Shown: positions 1 through 6,412, counted from the first letter of the stretch. The stretch: DNA of 32,324 bases from Bacteriovoracaceae bacterium UBA6261 (GCA_002440825.1 DJVH01000058.1:51861-84184), one strand, 5' to 3'. The notes: a model not told the origin generated them from the sequence alone. Program-made: numbers and translations.

Positions 1-89
1 GTCTTGCGAATTTCTTCTTCACCAAAATAATCATTGCCGATGATTTTTTCCGGCATAAGTTCTTCAACATCAATCAAACTGATGGTCAT
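1..89 (-). CDS. Ketoacyl-ACP synthase III-like protein (5' end only)
   Basis: Only the first 29 codons are in the window; the gene continues past the left edge. The visible N-terminus ends in MPEKIIGNDYF, which resembles the opening of FabH-type (KAS III) condensing enzymes (LPEKIVTN-like motif after a short beta strand). Such enzymes condense an acyl-thioester with malonyl-ACP or perform related acyl transfer. The ATG at 87-89 overlaps the TGA of the SRPBCC gene (ATGA), so it is the fourth cistron of a translationally coupled minus-strand operon. The catalytic Cys-His-Asn residues lie outside the window, so the assignment rests on a short N-terminus plus context and is tentative. Confidence 0.55.
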   Translation of the reverse strand, partial: MTISLIDVEELMPEKIIGNDYFGEEEIRK

Positions 90-730
90 ACAAGTGTTCC
101 TTGCTCATTCATATAAGGTCCGACAGGAAGATTGTTCAAATGACGGTACTCAAGAATCCGCTTCAGGTTTTCAAGTTCCACCATGTGACCGGCGTAGAAA
201 AAATCCCAGAATTGTCCTACCCAGGGACGACCTTTTGGCGCAACTTCCGGGTAAGGATTTTCATCGTAGTAAGGATGACGGCAATTCTGCCAAAAAACGA
301 CTGAACCTGGTTTTTTTAGCACAAGTTCTGCAGGAACAATGCGATTGAGATAGATCATCCACAAATCTTCGCCTTGATCCCAGGCGCAGTGGTAATCAAC
401 CGTCAACGCGTCTTTGTTGGATACAACTTTAAAATAAATATCTGTGTTGTCTCCTATTCTGTCTTTTCCCACATACAATCCGTCATCTGTCAGCCTGTCA
501 AACTTGCGCATACTATAAGTCCACTCCAGCAGGCATAGCGGATTGGCCATATACTCAAACACTTTTTCAGGAGGACAATTGATATAGGATTGGATCGGAC
601 AATATTCACCATAAATCTGATCATGAGGATAAACAGCGTGTGTGATATCGGCCATCAAACCACCCATCGTTTGTTTATTGGTCGTTTCTATCCGATGAAC
701 ACCTTCAATGCTCTCTACACTTCCCTTCAT
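86..730 (-). CDS. SRPBCC (START/polyketide cyclase-like) protein
   Basis: A 214-residue soluble protein with no signal peptide. Residues about 40-150 read like an SRPBCC fold: an opening strand followed by CPPEKVFEYMANP and a LLEWTYSMRKFDRL segment, typical of the helix-grip family that binds hydrophobic ligands or acts as cyclase or aromatase. The C-terminal third is rich in Trp, Tyr and Pro. The start is well supported by AGGAG about 7 nt upstream and an ATGA overlap with the preceding ThDP gene. Its place between a ThDP enzyme and a KAS III gene suggests it binds or shapes an intermediate of that pathway; this is inference. The family is assigned from the local motif only, and no substrate can be read from it. 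Confidence 0.65.
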   Translation of the reverse strand: MKGSVESIEGVHRIETTNKQTMGGLMADITHAVYPHDQIYGEYCPIQSYINCPPEKVFEYMANPLCLLEWTYSMRKFDRLTDDGLYVGKDRIGDNTDIYFKVVSNKDALTVDYHCAWDQGEDLWMIYLNRIVPAELVLKKPGSVVFWQNCRHPYYDENPYPEVAPKGRPWVGQFWDFFYAGHMVELENLKRILEYRHLNNLPVGPYMNEQGTLV

Positions 731-2307
731 ACCTGGCTCCTCTTAAAAGTTAAAAATGGTGGGTTATCCGTTTCGTTGCAGTTGAGTGAAATGACAACTG
801 GTCCGCGTACACTTTTGAAATCGCTCAAACATTCTTCTAAATCTTCAATGGAATAAATTTCCCTCGCTGGAAGACCTGGAAACATTTTCAAAATACCATT
901 GGCAAAAAAGCTTGGTTTAAACCGATTGAGGTTAGTTTCTGCTTTTAAAAATAAACGTTCTCTTGTTGAACACATTTGATGAGCATTGTTGTTGAAAATA
1001 AAAACAGTGACTGGCAACGAATATTGAAGGGCCGTGTGGATTTCCAGTCCCTGCAAAAGAAAACTTCCGTCCCCCATAAACACGACGCTGCGTTTTTGCC
1101 GAAGGCTGGCCGCGCCGATGGCCGCACCGATACTGTTGCCCATTCCTCCCATTCCCAGTGAAATGGAAAAGAGCCCCTGGCCGCTGCATTTGAAATGATG
1201 AACAACCCATGCACCGGTATTTCCCGCATCCACAAAAATATTAGCATCTTTTGAAAGAGTCTTTTGAATAACGGAAACAATAGTTTCGGGATAAAACCCT
1301 TTTCGATAATTCGACGGTAATGCTGGAGTCGAGCCTTCAATCTTTTTTGATGCTGGAGATTTCATGGCAATGAGAAGCTGGGATTGATCCGCATCCAGAA
1401 AAAATTTCTTTTTTTCAACAAAGGCTTCATTGATCCCGATCAGATTGAGAGACGATTTATGGAATCCTATAAACAGGACGTGAGCGGCCGCTTGAAAAAT
1501 CTTAAGTGCTGATTCATGTCCCATAATCCCTATGAGACCAGCAAATCTTTTTGACTGATGATCAAAACAACCTTTGGCATTCGGAGTGACGATGACCTGA
1601 GCGTCGCACCTCTCGGCAAAATCTAAAAAGTTTTTTTTCTCTTTAACATGAACGCAATCATCCCCAAGAACGATCAACGGTTGTGTTTTGCCCCTGGACA
1701 TTTCATTGCAAAAATTTTGCAACTGATCTTTCAACAAAGTTTCATCACTATCCGCTTTTTCCGGATGAACAAAATCACGGCGTGTAAAGATCTCTCCTTG
1801 GGCCATATCTTTGGGAACAATGACCACCGCTGGTCTTTTATCCTGCAGGCATTTCAAATAAGCGGTTTGAAGAGTGTCTGCAAACATTTCTTCACTTGTA
1901 ATTTTCCGCACAAAACAAGTGCACTGTTTCAGCATCGCCTCAAGATCAATGGAATCAGATTTGCCACTTGTGTCCTGGAAAGGTCCTTCGCCTTCCGCAT
2001 CTAAGGGAACGCTGCCAGCGAGTACCAGCAGAGGAAGCTTTGATGTAAAAGCCTCTGCAAGAACCGGGATGGTGTTGAGAATTCCAGGCCCGGACGTTGT
2101 CACAACCACCCCGGTTTTGAGTGAAGCCAGATACTGGCCTAAGGCCATTGTCGCAGCTCCATATTCACTTTTACTGAGAAATATTCTGCTCTTTGCTTTT
2201 CTCCCGATGCTTTCAAAGAGATCTTCGCAATTGGCTCCGCTCACTCCGAAAACGGAAGGCAAATCCATGACTGCGAGAAATTCACTGATAAGCTCTGCTC
2301 CGGTCAT
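727..2307 (-). CDS. ThDP-dependent enzyme, acetolactate synthase-like fold
   Basis: A 526-residue protein with three-domain ThDP enzyme architecture. The N-terminal Pyr domain has the ThDP-activating glutamate at E48 (SKSEYGAA) and a TSGPG motif. The C-terminal PP domain has GDG at about 412-414 and NNN at about 439-441, the Mg/ThDP-binding signature. The closest families are acetolactate synthase, phosphonopyruvate decarboxylase and acyloin-forming lyases, which decarboxylate a 2-oxo acid and add the carbanion to an acceptor. An upstream TTG at 2335-2337 is also in frame, but I chose the ATG at 2305-2307 because it forms an ATGA overlap with the aminotransferase stop, and because MTGAEL is the normal family N-terminus. 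It overlaps the SRPBCC start by ATGA as well. The exact substrate is unknown. Confidence 0.85.
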   Translation of the reverse strand: MTGAELISEFLAVMDLPSVFGVSGANCEDLFESIGRKAKSRIFLSKSEYGAATMALGQYLASLKTGVVVTTSGPGILNTIPVLAEAFTSKLPLLVLAGSVPLDAEGEGPFQDTSGKSDSIDLEAMLKQCTCFVRKITSEEMFADTLQTAYLKCLQDKRPAVVIVPKDMAQGEIFTRRDFVHPEKADSDETLLKDQLQNFCNEMSRGKTQPLIVLGDDCVHVKEKKNFLDFAERCDAQVIVTPNAKGCFDHQSKRFAGLIGIMGHESALKIFQAAAHVLFIGFHKSSLNLIGINEAFVEKKKFFLDADQSQLLIAMKSPASKKIEGSTPALPSNYRKGFYPETIVSVIQKTLSKDANIFVDAGNTGAWVVHHFKCSGQGLFSISLGMGGMGNSIGAAIGAASLRQKRSVVFMGDGSFLLQGLEIHTALQYSLPVTVFIFNNNAHQMCSTRERLFLKAETNLNRFKPSFFANGILKMFPGLPAREIYSIEDLEECLSDFKSVRGPVVISLNCNETDNPPFLTFKRSQV

Positions 2308-3422
2308 TGGACAACCCGTGCATGTTTTTGCTGCCAATGCCTTCCGATAATGGAAAGAGCTTTTTTCAGTATTTCCGGATTTTGAGCAAAGCTGACACGA
2401 ATTCCATTTTTCAAACTCTCTCCAAAAAATTCTCCCGAAACAACGCCGACTCCCAGCTCGTCCAGCTCATCGACAACGCTTCCGCCGTCCTGATTGTATC
2501 GGATGCAAACAAAGAACGCGCCATCGGGAACGATGTAGTCCACGTGATAGGAATTGAGAATTTTTTTTGTTTGAAAAAGAGCGTACGCATAAGGATCTGT
2601 AAAATTAAGATTTCTTCTCAGAACGGCCTTTGCCAGTTCCTGCCCGAATGAAGACATGGCACCGGCAATATTATTAAAATAAAGCCCCAGCTTCTGCATC
2701 GACTCTTGTCCGCAAACTAACCAACCGATACGTGCTCCCTGCAGCGGAAACATTTTCGAGAAACTTCCCACAATGAACCCGCGGTCTATGTAAACGCTGA
2801 AATCATGATGTCCTCTGCTGCTGAAAATGAGATCGCGATAAACTTCGTCCATAATGAAACTGATATGTTTATGTTTTTCCAGAAATTTATGGAAACGATG
2901 GAAATCATCTGAAGTGATGATTTTCCCCGTCGGATTGTGAGGTGAATTCAGCAGTATGAGTTTTGTCTTTGCATTGATGAGCGAGTCCAGTTGGTCCCAG
3001 TCGATGAAATTTTTATCATCATCGAGTTTGAGTTTATATCTCTTGACGGTCCCGTGAGCAAACTCCGCCATTTTCACATAAGGAGGAAATCCAGGATCTG
3101 GAATGAGAATCTCACTTCCATCGCCGAGATGAGCGCGCATAATGAAATCAAGCGCGCCCATCGTCCCATGCGTGATGGCGATGTTATCAATGGATAAACC
3201 ACGATAGTATCTCGACAGGATCATTTCTCTTAATTGAAAATCTCCGTGCGAAGGATAATAGCAATTGATGTCTTTTGTATCCGAGATTTCAGTCAACAAA
3301 TCATAGGGAAAAGCACTGAGTTTGGGTTCGCCAATTCTCAGATCAAAATAATCCTGATCGGCCTTCCGGCTTAAAGAATTTTTCTTGTCCAAACCGAACG
3401 CTTGTGAAGTAATTGTTGCCAT
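2304..3422 (-). CDS. PLP-dependent aminotransferase, class I/II (fold type I)
   Basis: A 372-residue cytosolic enzyme and the first gene of the coupled operon. The fold type I signature is complete: SPHNPTGK (N163), MDEVYRDL (D192, contacting the PLP pyridine nitrogen), SFSKMFPLQGARIGW with the Schiff-base lysine K223, and a carboxylate-binding arginine near R231. It should transfer an amino group between an amino acid and an oxo acid or ketone. In this cluster it could supply a 2-oxo acid to the ThDP enzyme or aminate its product. The ATG at 3420-3422 has only a weak purine-rich upstream stretch. A small inverted repeat lies in its leader at 3443-3462. It is followed by the ThDP gene with a 4-bp overlap. 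Substrate specificity cannot be read from the sequence. Confidence 0.9.
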   Translation of the reverse strand: MATITSQAFGLDKKNSLSRKADQDYFDLRIGEPKLSAFPYDLLTEISDTKDINCYYPSHGDFQLREMILSRYYRGLSIDNIAITHGTMGALDFIMRAHLGDGSEILIPDPGFPPYVKMAEFAHGTVKRYKLKLDDDKNFIDWDQLDSLINAKTKLILLNSPHNPTGKIITSDDFHRFHKFLEKHKHISFIMDEVYRDLIFSSRGHHDFSVYIDRGFIVGSFSKMFPLQGARIGWLVCGQESMQKLGLYFNNIAGAMSSFGQELAKAVLRRNLNFTDPYAYALFQTKKILNSYHVDYIVPDGAFFVCIRYNQDGGSVVDELDELGVGVVSGEFFGESLKNGIRVSFAQNPEILKKALSIIGRHWQQKHARVVQ

Positions 3423-3442
3423 TGTCTTGCCTGTTGTGAAAA

Positions 3443-3462
3443 GAGGTTCTGTGTAAAACCTC
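3443..3462 (-). promoter_or_regulatory. Small inverted repeat in aminotransferase-operon leader
   Basis: GAGGTT and AACCTC form a 6-bp inverted repeat with an 8-nt loop. On the minus strand it is followed by TTTTC and lies about 20 nt before the first gene of the operon. It could be an operator or a weak attenuator-like hairpin. The stem is short, so this is a weak call. Confidence 0.25.
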
Positions 3463-3546
3463 CAGGTGAAAGTGGATCACAATTTAGGAGCTTTACTGAA
3501 AAACGGAAAATATATATTAACAATAAGATTCATAATCACCGCTTAT

Positions 3547-4224
3547 ATGAAAATTTTTTCTCTACCTACTCTTTTGTTTGTCTTCACAACTCTTTCAGCA
3601 GCGCCTTTGTCAGCGCGAACAGTGGAATATCGGCTCGGGTCGAAGGCTGGAATCGAATTTACTGTTCCCTACGGTGCTTTTGGTCTGTTCTCACACAAAG
3701 GCAAGGCCGAGCTGGATCGCGCCTCGCTTCTCATCGATTCCGAAAATCTTTCGAGCACGACCGGAGAATTCTCAGTCAATCTTGCCGGCATGACCATGGA
3801 ACACAAAGAAAAGAACTGCCACATGAGAGAATCATTGGGATTGAATTACGCGGCTTCAGATTTTCCTGACAAGCATGTTTGTGATGACAATTTTGAACTT
3901 CCTCAAACAGGAAAAAATGCCATCGTCTACCCTGAAATCATTTTCAGAATTCTCGCTATAAAAAATATTTCTCAGACAGATAATGAAGCAACGTTTGAAG
4001 TAGAAGGACAATGGACCATTCATGGTGTGACTCGAAAGCAGCTTCTTCCCATAAAGCTTAGTCCGGACAAAGATAAAATGCGGATTTCAACGACAGCAAA
4101 GTTCAACCTCAAGGATTTCGGATTGAAGATACGCCCGGTAAAATTTTTCTTTTTTCCGGTCCATGTGGTCGATCCCATTACGGTCGATATAAATTTATTG
4201 ATGGATTCCTATCCGGCCCTTTAG
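3547..4224 (+). CDS. Secreted YceI-like domain protein
   Basis: A 225-residue protein, taking the ATG at 3547 because MKIFSLPTLLFVF begins a classic Sec signal peptide ending near PLSA; an upstream in-frame ATG would put 27 extra residues before it. The mature part reads like the YceI lipocalin-type beta barrel: a GSKAGIEFTVP opening, a DSENLSS strand, a WTIHGVTRKQLLPIKL segment (the usual WDLTIHGVTKPV-like motif) and a FGLKIRP motif. YceI proteins are periplasmic and bind long isoprenoids or other hydrophobic molecules. It contains two cysteines, unusual for the family. It is convergent with the oxidoreductase gene and their stop codons overlap by 4 bp. No strong Shine-Dalgarno was seen. The barrel family is likely; the ligand is unknown. 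Confidence 0.75.
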   Translation: MKIFSLPTLLFVFTTLSAAPLSARTVEYRLGSKAGIEFTVPYGAFGLFSHKGKAELDRASLLIDSENLSSTTGEFSVNLAGMTMEHKEKNCHMRESLGLNYAASDFPDKHVCDDNFELPQTGKNAIVYPEIIFRILAIKNISQTDNEATFEVEGQWTIHGVTRKQLLPIKLSPDKDKMRISTTAKFNLKDFGLKIRPVKFFFFPVHVVDPITVDINLLMDSYPAL

Positions 4225-4886
4225 AATTCTATGATTTTCCCTGCTTCAAACTCTGAACAATCCTCCAGCATTTTCAAAAAAACTTCCGGCGGTCTGGCTC
4301 CTTTAATAACGTTCACTCTGTTGAAACGAAAATGAGGAACAGCTGTGATGCCCATAGCTCCTGCCTGATCTTCATCTCTGCGCACGTCCTGACCAAATTT
4401 ATCGCTTTCCAACACCGCCAGAATGGCCTCTTGATCAAGTCCTACGGCCAGAGCAGCTTCTCTCAGGCATTCATGACTATTGATGTTTTTTCCTTCGATG
4501 AATTTATATGAGAGAAGAATCTCTTTTAAGTCATTCTGAGCTTGCAGGCTTTTGGATTTCGCCAGGTGAAGCATTCGATGAGCATCAAAGGAATTGGAAG
4601 GAATCATTTTGTCTAAATGAAAGTCGAGCCCTGAGGCTTTTGCCAGCTCGGTAATTTCTCTGTTCATCTGCAAGGCCCACTCGAGATCGCGGCCATATTT
4701 TTTGGCGAGCAGTTCAGCGTTGTCCGTTCCTGGGGCCGGAGAAGCATAAGGATCGAGCTCAAAACTTTTCCATTCAATGACGATGGTCTGCTTTTGGGAA
4801 TATTGAGCGATGGCCGCTTCCAGATGACGTTTGCCAATATAGCAGAATGGGCAGTTAATGTCGGACCAGATTTCAACTTTGATCAT
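4221..4886 (-). CDS. DsbA-family oxidoreductase, FrnE-like
   Basis: A 221-residue thioredoxin-fold protein without a signal peptide, hence probably cytoplasmic. It starts with IWSDINCPFCYIGKRHLE, the FrnE/2-hydroxychromene-2-carboxylate isomerase-type N-terminus with an intact CPFC redox motif at residues 12-15, and has the family's large helical insert and a late GITAVPHFRFN segment holding the cis-proline. FrnE-type proteins are disulfide oxidoreductases linked to oxidative stress in other bacteria. The ATG at 4884-4886 lies inside a 13-bp hairpin, so translation may be structure-controlled. The likely promoter is an extended -10 at 4931-4939. Family certain; biological role inferred. Confidence 0.88.
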   Translation of the reverse strand: MIKVEIWSDINCPFCYIGKRHLEAAIAQYSQKQTIVIEWKSFELDPYASPAPGTDNAELLAKKYGRDLEWALQMNREITELAKASGLDFHLDKMIPSNSFDAHRMLHLAKSKSLQAQNDLKEILLSYKFIEGKNINSHECLREAALAVGLDQEAILAVLESDKFGQDVRRDEDQAGAMGITAVPHFRFNRVNVIKGARPPEVFLKMLEDCSEFEAGKIIEF

Positions 4887-4915
4887 GCCTTACTCTACGT
4901 TGAGAGCAAGGCATG
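4884..4915 (-). promoter_or_regulatory. Hairpin enclosing RBS and start codon of the FrnE-like gene
   Basis: On the minus strand CATGCCTT pairs with AAGGCATG, then a G-U pair, then CTCT with AGAG, giving 13 continuous pairs around a 6-nt loop (CAACGT). The 3' arm contains both the AAGG ribosome-binding stretch and the ATG of the downstream gene. In RNA it would hide the start site; as DNA it is also a possible operator. Confidence 0.5.
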
Positions 4916-4930
4916 GACAAAGAGAGATGT

Positions 4931-4939
4931 CTTATATCA
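4931..4939 (-). promoter_or_regulatory. Candidate extended -10 promoter for the FrnE-like gene
   Basis: Reading minus, TGATATAAG matches the extended -10 pattern TGnTATAAT with one mismatch. A start near 4924 would give a leader of roughly 40 nt that includes the whole hairpin at 4884-4915. No convincing -35 was found. Confidence 0.35.
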
Positions 4940-4953
4940 TCAATAGTAAAAAA

Positions 4954-5904
4954 TTATTTCAGATCTTCGCAAGCGTATGGATCGTTTTCAACCAGCTGCT
5001 GAACACTCTTCAGCATGTTGTTACATGAAGGATTGACTTCAGCTTCTTTGCGGTTGATCGGTCCGTAATGTGAACGAAGAGCTCTCAGCGTCACCATCGC
5101 ATACTCGGCCGCAAATGCCGGACACGATTTCAAGAAGGACTGGAAATCTGCTCCCGCTCCCGTACCAAGATTGGAAAGAGAAGAGCAACTTGCTCCGACT
5201 TTAAAAACGTCAAGCATACAGCGCGAGTCTTTTGTATTTTTATATTCGGTATAAAGTTTTGAAAGCTCCGGATTGACGCCAATGGAATCGTAGCTCGTCT
5301 GAAATAATCCCGCTTCTCCGGCACTAGAAGGCCTGTTTGAGCCTGCAGAACGATCCCAGCCTTCACAATACAATCCTGAAGACTCGCGCATCCCAAGGCC
5401 AATACCAAGCGTGTAAAGTGCACGCAGGGCCTCCGGTCCTTGAGTGTTAATCGCAATCGGAATATTAGCAAATGTTGAAGCGTAGTAAGCGAGAGCATCC
5501 TTTGTCGTGTTGCCGGTGCTGGCCGCCGAAAGCAAAAGGCCGAGACTTGATTGTTCTTTTTCTCGACATAAACTTCTGGCATAAGACAGCGCCATCCCTT
5601 TTATATATCCGCTTGGTGCACGGCCTCTGTCTTTCCACGAATAAGTCAAACAGCTGGAGTTGGCAGCAATCTGCTTGATCTGATCGACATAAGCGCCTGC
5701 AGTTGGCGTCGCAGGTGTTGTGGGTGTTGTTGGTGTTGTTGGTGTCGTTGTGTTGTCTGTGGTAGAATCATTGGTTGTTCCTTCCGTTGATGTCGGATCC
5801 GTTGTGGCGACATCCGGAAGTTTTGCCCCGCTGGCAAAAACCTGTGTTGAAACGCAAAGAGAGAGTAATGAAATTAAAACTAATTTCCTTTTGATTTGCT
5901 TCAT
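4954..5904 (-). CDS. Secreted lysozyme-like (SLT/transglycosylase-type) protein with Thr-Pro linker
   Basis: A 316-residue protein from the ATG at 5902-5904, chosen because it has AGGAG 8 nt upstream and begins a signal peptide (MKQIKRKL, cleavage near VFAS); a longer frame upstream lacks these. Residues about 30-68 are a Thr/Ser/Pro-rich linker with TTP repeats, probably a flexible tether. The C-terminal 240 residues contain GLGMRESSGLYCEGW with candidate catalytic E174 and AGLFQTSYDS at about 198, the pattern of lysozyme-superfamily enzymes (ESxG then a GLxQ motif). It has several cysteines, fitting an oxidising exported location. A peptidoglycan-cutting role, possibly on the cell's own or a prey wall, is inference. 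A 40-codon ORF with a near-identical leader lies upstream. Confidence 0.7.
   Translation of the reverse strand: MKQIKRKLVLISLLSLCVSTQVFASGAKLPDVATTDPTSTEGTTNDSTTDNTTTPTTPTTPTTPATPTAGAYVDQIKQIAANSSCLTYSWKDRGRAPSGYIKGMALSYARSLCREKEQSSLGLLLSAASTGNTTKDALAYYASTFANIPIAINTQGPEALRALYTLGIGLGMRESSGLYCEGWDRSAGSNRPSSAGEAGLFQTSYDSIGVNPELSKLYTEYKNTKDSRCMLDVFKVGASCSSLSNLGTGAGADFQSFLKSCPAFAAEYAMVTLRALRSHYGPINRKEAEVNPSCNNMLKSVQQLVENDPYACEDLK
5714..5749 (-). repeat. Four tandem 9-bp repeats in the Thr-Pro linker
   Basis: On the plus strand four copies of GGTGTTGTT (with single-base variants) run in tandem and encode the repeated TTP unit of the linker. Changes in copy number would alter linker length in steps of three residues without shifting frame. 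Confidence 0.85.
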
Positions 5905-5922
5905 CCTAAAGCTCCTAAAAAA
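5897..5922 (-). repeat. Duplicated leader/start region, copy 2
   Basis: 26 bases covering T6, AGGAGCTTTAGG, the ATG and the next five bases are identical to 6146-6171. Both copies place the same Shine-Dalgarno before a MK(Q/H)IK start. Confidence 0.9.
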
Positions 5923-5932
5923 TGCGGCCGGC

Positions 5933-5946
5933 GACCATCCATGGTC
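5933..5946. promoter_or_regulatory. Palindrome GACCAT-CC-ATGGTC, copy 2
   Basis: A perfect 6-bp inverted repeat with a 2-nt centre, 28 nt upstream of the lysozyme-like gene. It matches 13 of 14 bases of the element at 6204-6217, which lies upstream of the 40-codon ORF. Candidate operator or leader hairpin. Confidence 0.5.
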
Positions 5947-6030
5947 GATATCAAAAATTTGGAAAAATTCGCCGTCCAATAAAACAGTAAATATGGACCA
6001 CTGACCAAGTGATCTGGCTAAGCGAATTTT

Positions 6031-6153
6031 TTAAAAATTTTCTTGGGCAATAGCAGGAGGTTCAGGCACGCGTTTTTCTTGCGTGAGAATATGCAGGGTA
6101 AAACCGAATGCGAGTACAGAACAAATAAGAAATTTATTCTTGATATGCTTCAT
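6031..6153 (-). CDS. 40-residue membrane or secreted small protein (possible gene-start duplication)
   Basis: An ATG at 6151-6153 with the same AGGAG Shine-Dalgarno 8 nt away as the downstream lysozyme-like gene opens a 40-codon frame ending in TAA at 6031-6033. The product starts MKHIKNKFLICSVLAFGF, a positively charged start followed by one hydrophobic segment, and ends in a short Pro/Glu-rich tail. It may be a genuine single-span small membrane protein, or the remnant of a duplicated copy of the neighbouring gene's start. A sigma-54-type promoter lies about 80 nt upstream, and no terminator separates it from the lysozyme-like gene 126 bp further on, so they may be co-transcribed. It has no recognisable family. 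Confidence 0.5.
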   Translation of the reverse strand: MKHIKNKFLICSVLAFGFTLHILTQEKRVPEPPAIAQENF

Positions 6154-6171
6154 CCTAAAGCTCCTAAAAAA
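6146..6171 (-). repeat. Duplicated leader/start region, copy 1
   Basis: This 26-base stretch is identical to 5897-5922, and the similarity continues for a few codons into the reading frame before decaying. Confidence 0.9.
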
Positions 6172-6203
6172 ACAGTATAGAAAAAACAGTAAGTAAGTTT
6201 TGG

Positions 6204-6217
6204 GACCATCCGTGGTC
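6204..6217. promoter_or_regulatory. Palindrome GACCATCCGTGGTC, copy 1
   Basis: GACCA and TGGTC form a 5-bp inverted repeat with a 4-nt centre. It would sit at about +5 to +18 of a transcript started from the sigma-54-type promoter at 6232-6249, so it could act as an operator or a 5' hairpin. See the copy at 5933. Confidence 0.5.
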
Positions 6218-6231
6218 TCTTATCTTCACCT

Positions 6232-6249
6232 AAGCAGTTAGAGTGCCAA
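6232..6249 (-). promoter_or_regulatory. Candidate sigma-54 promoter upstream of the 40-codon ORF
   Basis: Reading minus, TTGGCAC-TCTAA-CTGCT fits the -24/-12 consensus TTGGCAC-N5-TTGCW with one mismatch in the -12 box, and keeps the invariant GG-N10-GC. The predicted start is near 6222. Confidence 0.6.
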
Positions 6250-6255
6250 GTGTGT

Positions 6256-6272
6256 TAATCGTAACTGTGTGA
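6256..6272 (-). promoter_or_regulatory. Element shared with 20311-20327, upstream of a sigma-54-type promoter
   Basis: On the minus strand TCACACAGT followed by TACGATTA matches 14 of 17 bases of the plus-strand element at 20311-20327. Both copies lie just upstream of a candidate -24/-12 promoter and in the same orientation to it. Candidate activator-binding site. Confidence 0.4.
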
Positions 6273-6371
6273 AATGAATTTTCTGAGTAAAATTCTCAGT
6301 GACACTATGACAACACCATGGCAATGACGCAGTTTATTTTTATCACTGAGAAGAAAGTTTTTTTTGACAGA

Positions 6372-6389
6372 GGAGACGACTTCGTCTCC
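6372..6389 (-). terminator. Strong hairpin downstream of gene 6413-6763
   Basis: GGAGACGA and TCGTCTCC form a perfect 8-bp stem, extendable on both sides through a CAG/CTG match and a T-run facing an A-run. It lies 24 nt after the stop of the minus-strand gene. It lacks a T tract immediately after the stem on the minus strand, so it may be an imperfect terminator or an mRNA-protecting stem. Confidence 0.45.
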
Positions 6390-6412
6390 CCTGAAAAATT
6401 TAAAATATCAAG

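Noticed and set aside
4014..4027. A GACCATTCATGGTG sequence resembling the palindrome at 5933 and 6204
   Set aside because: It matches only 12 of 14 bases and lies inside the YceI-like coding region; most likely chance.
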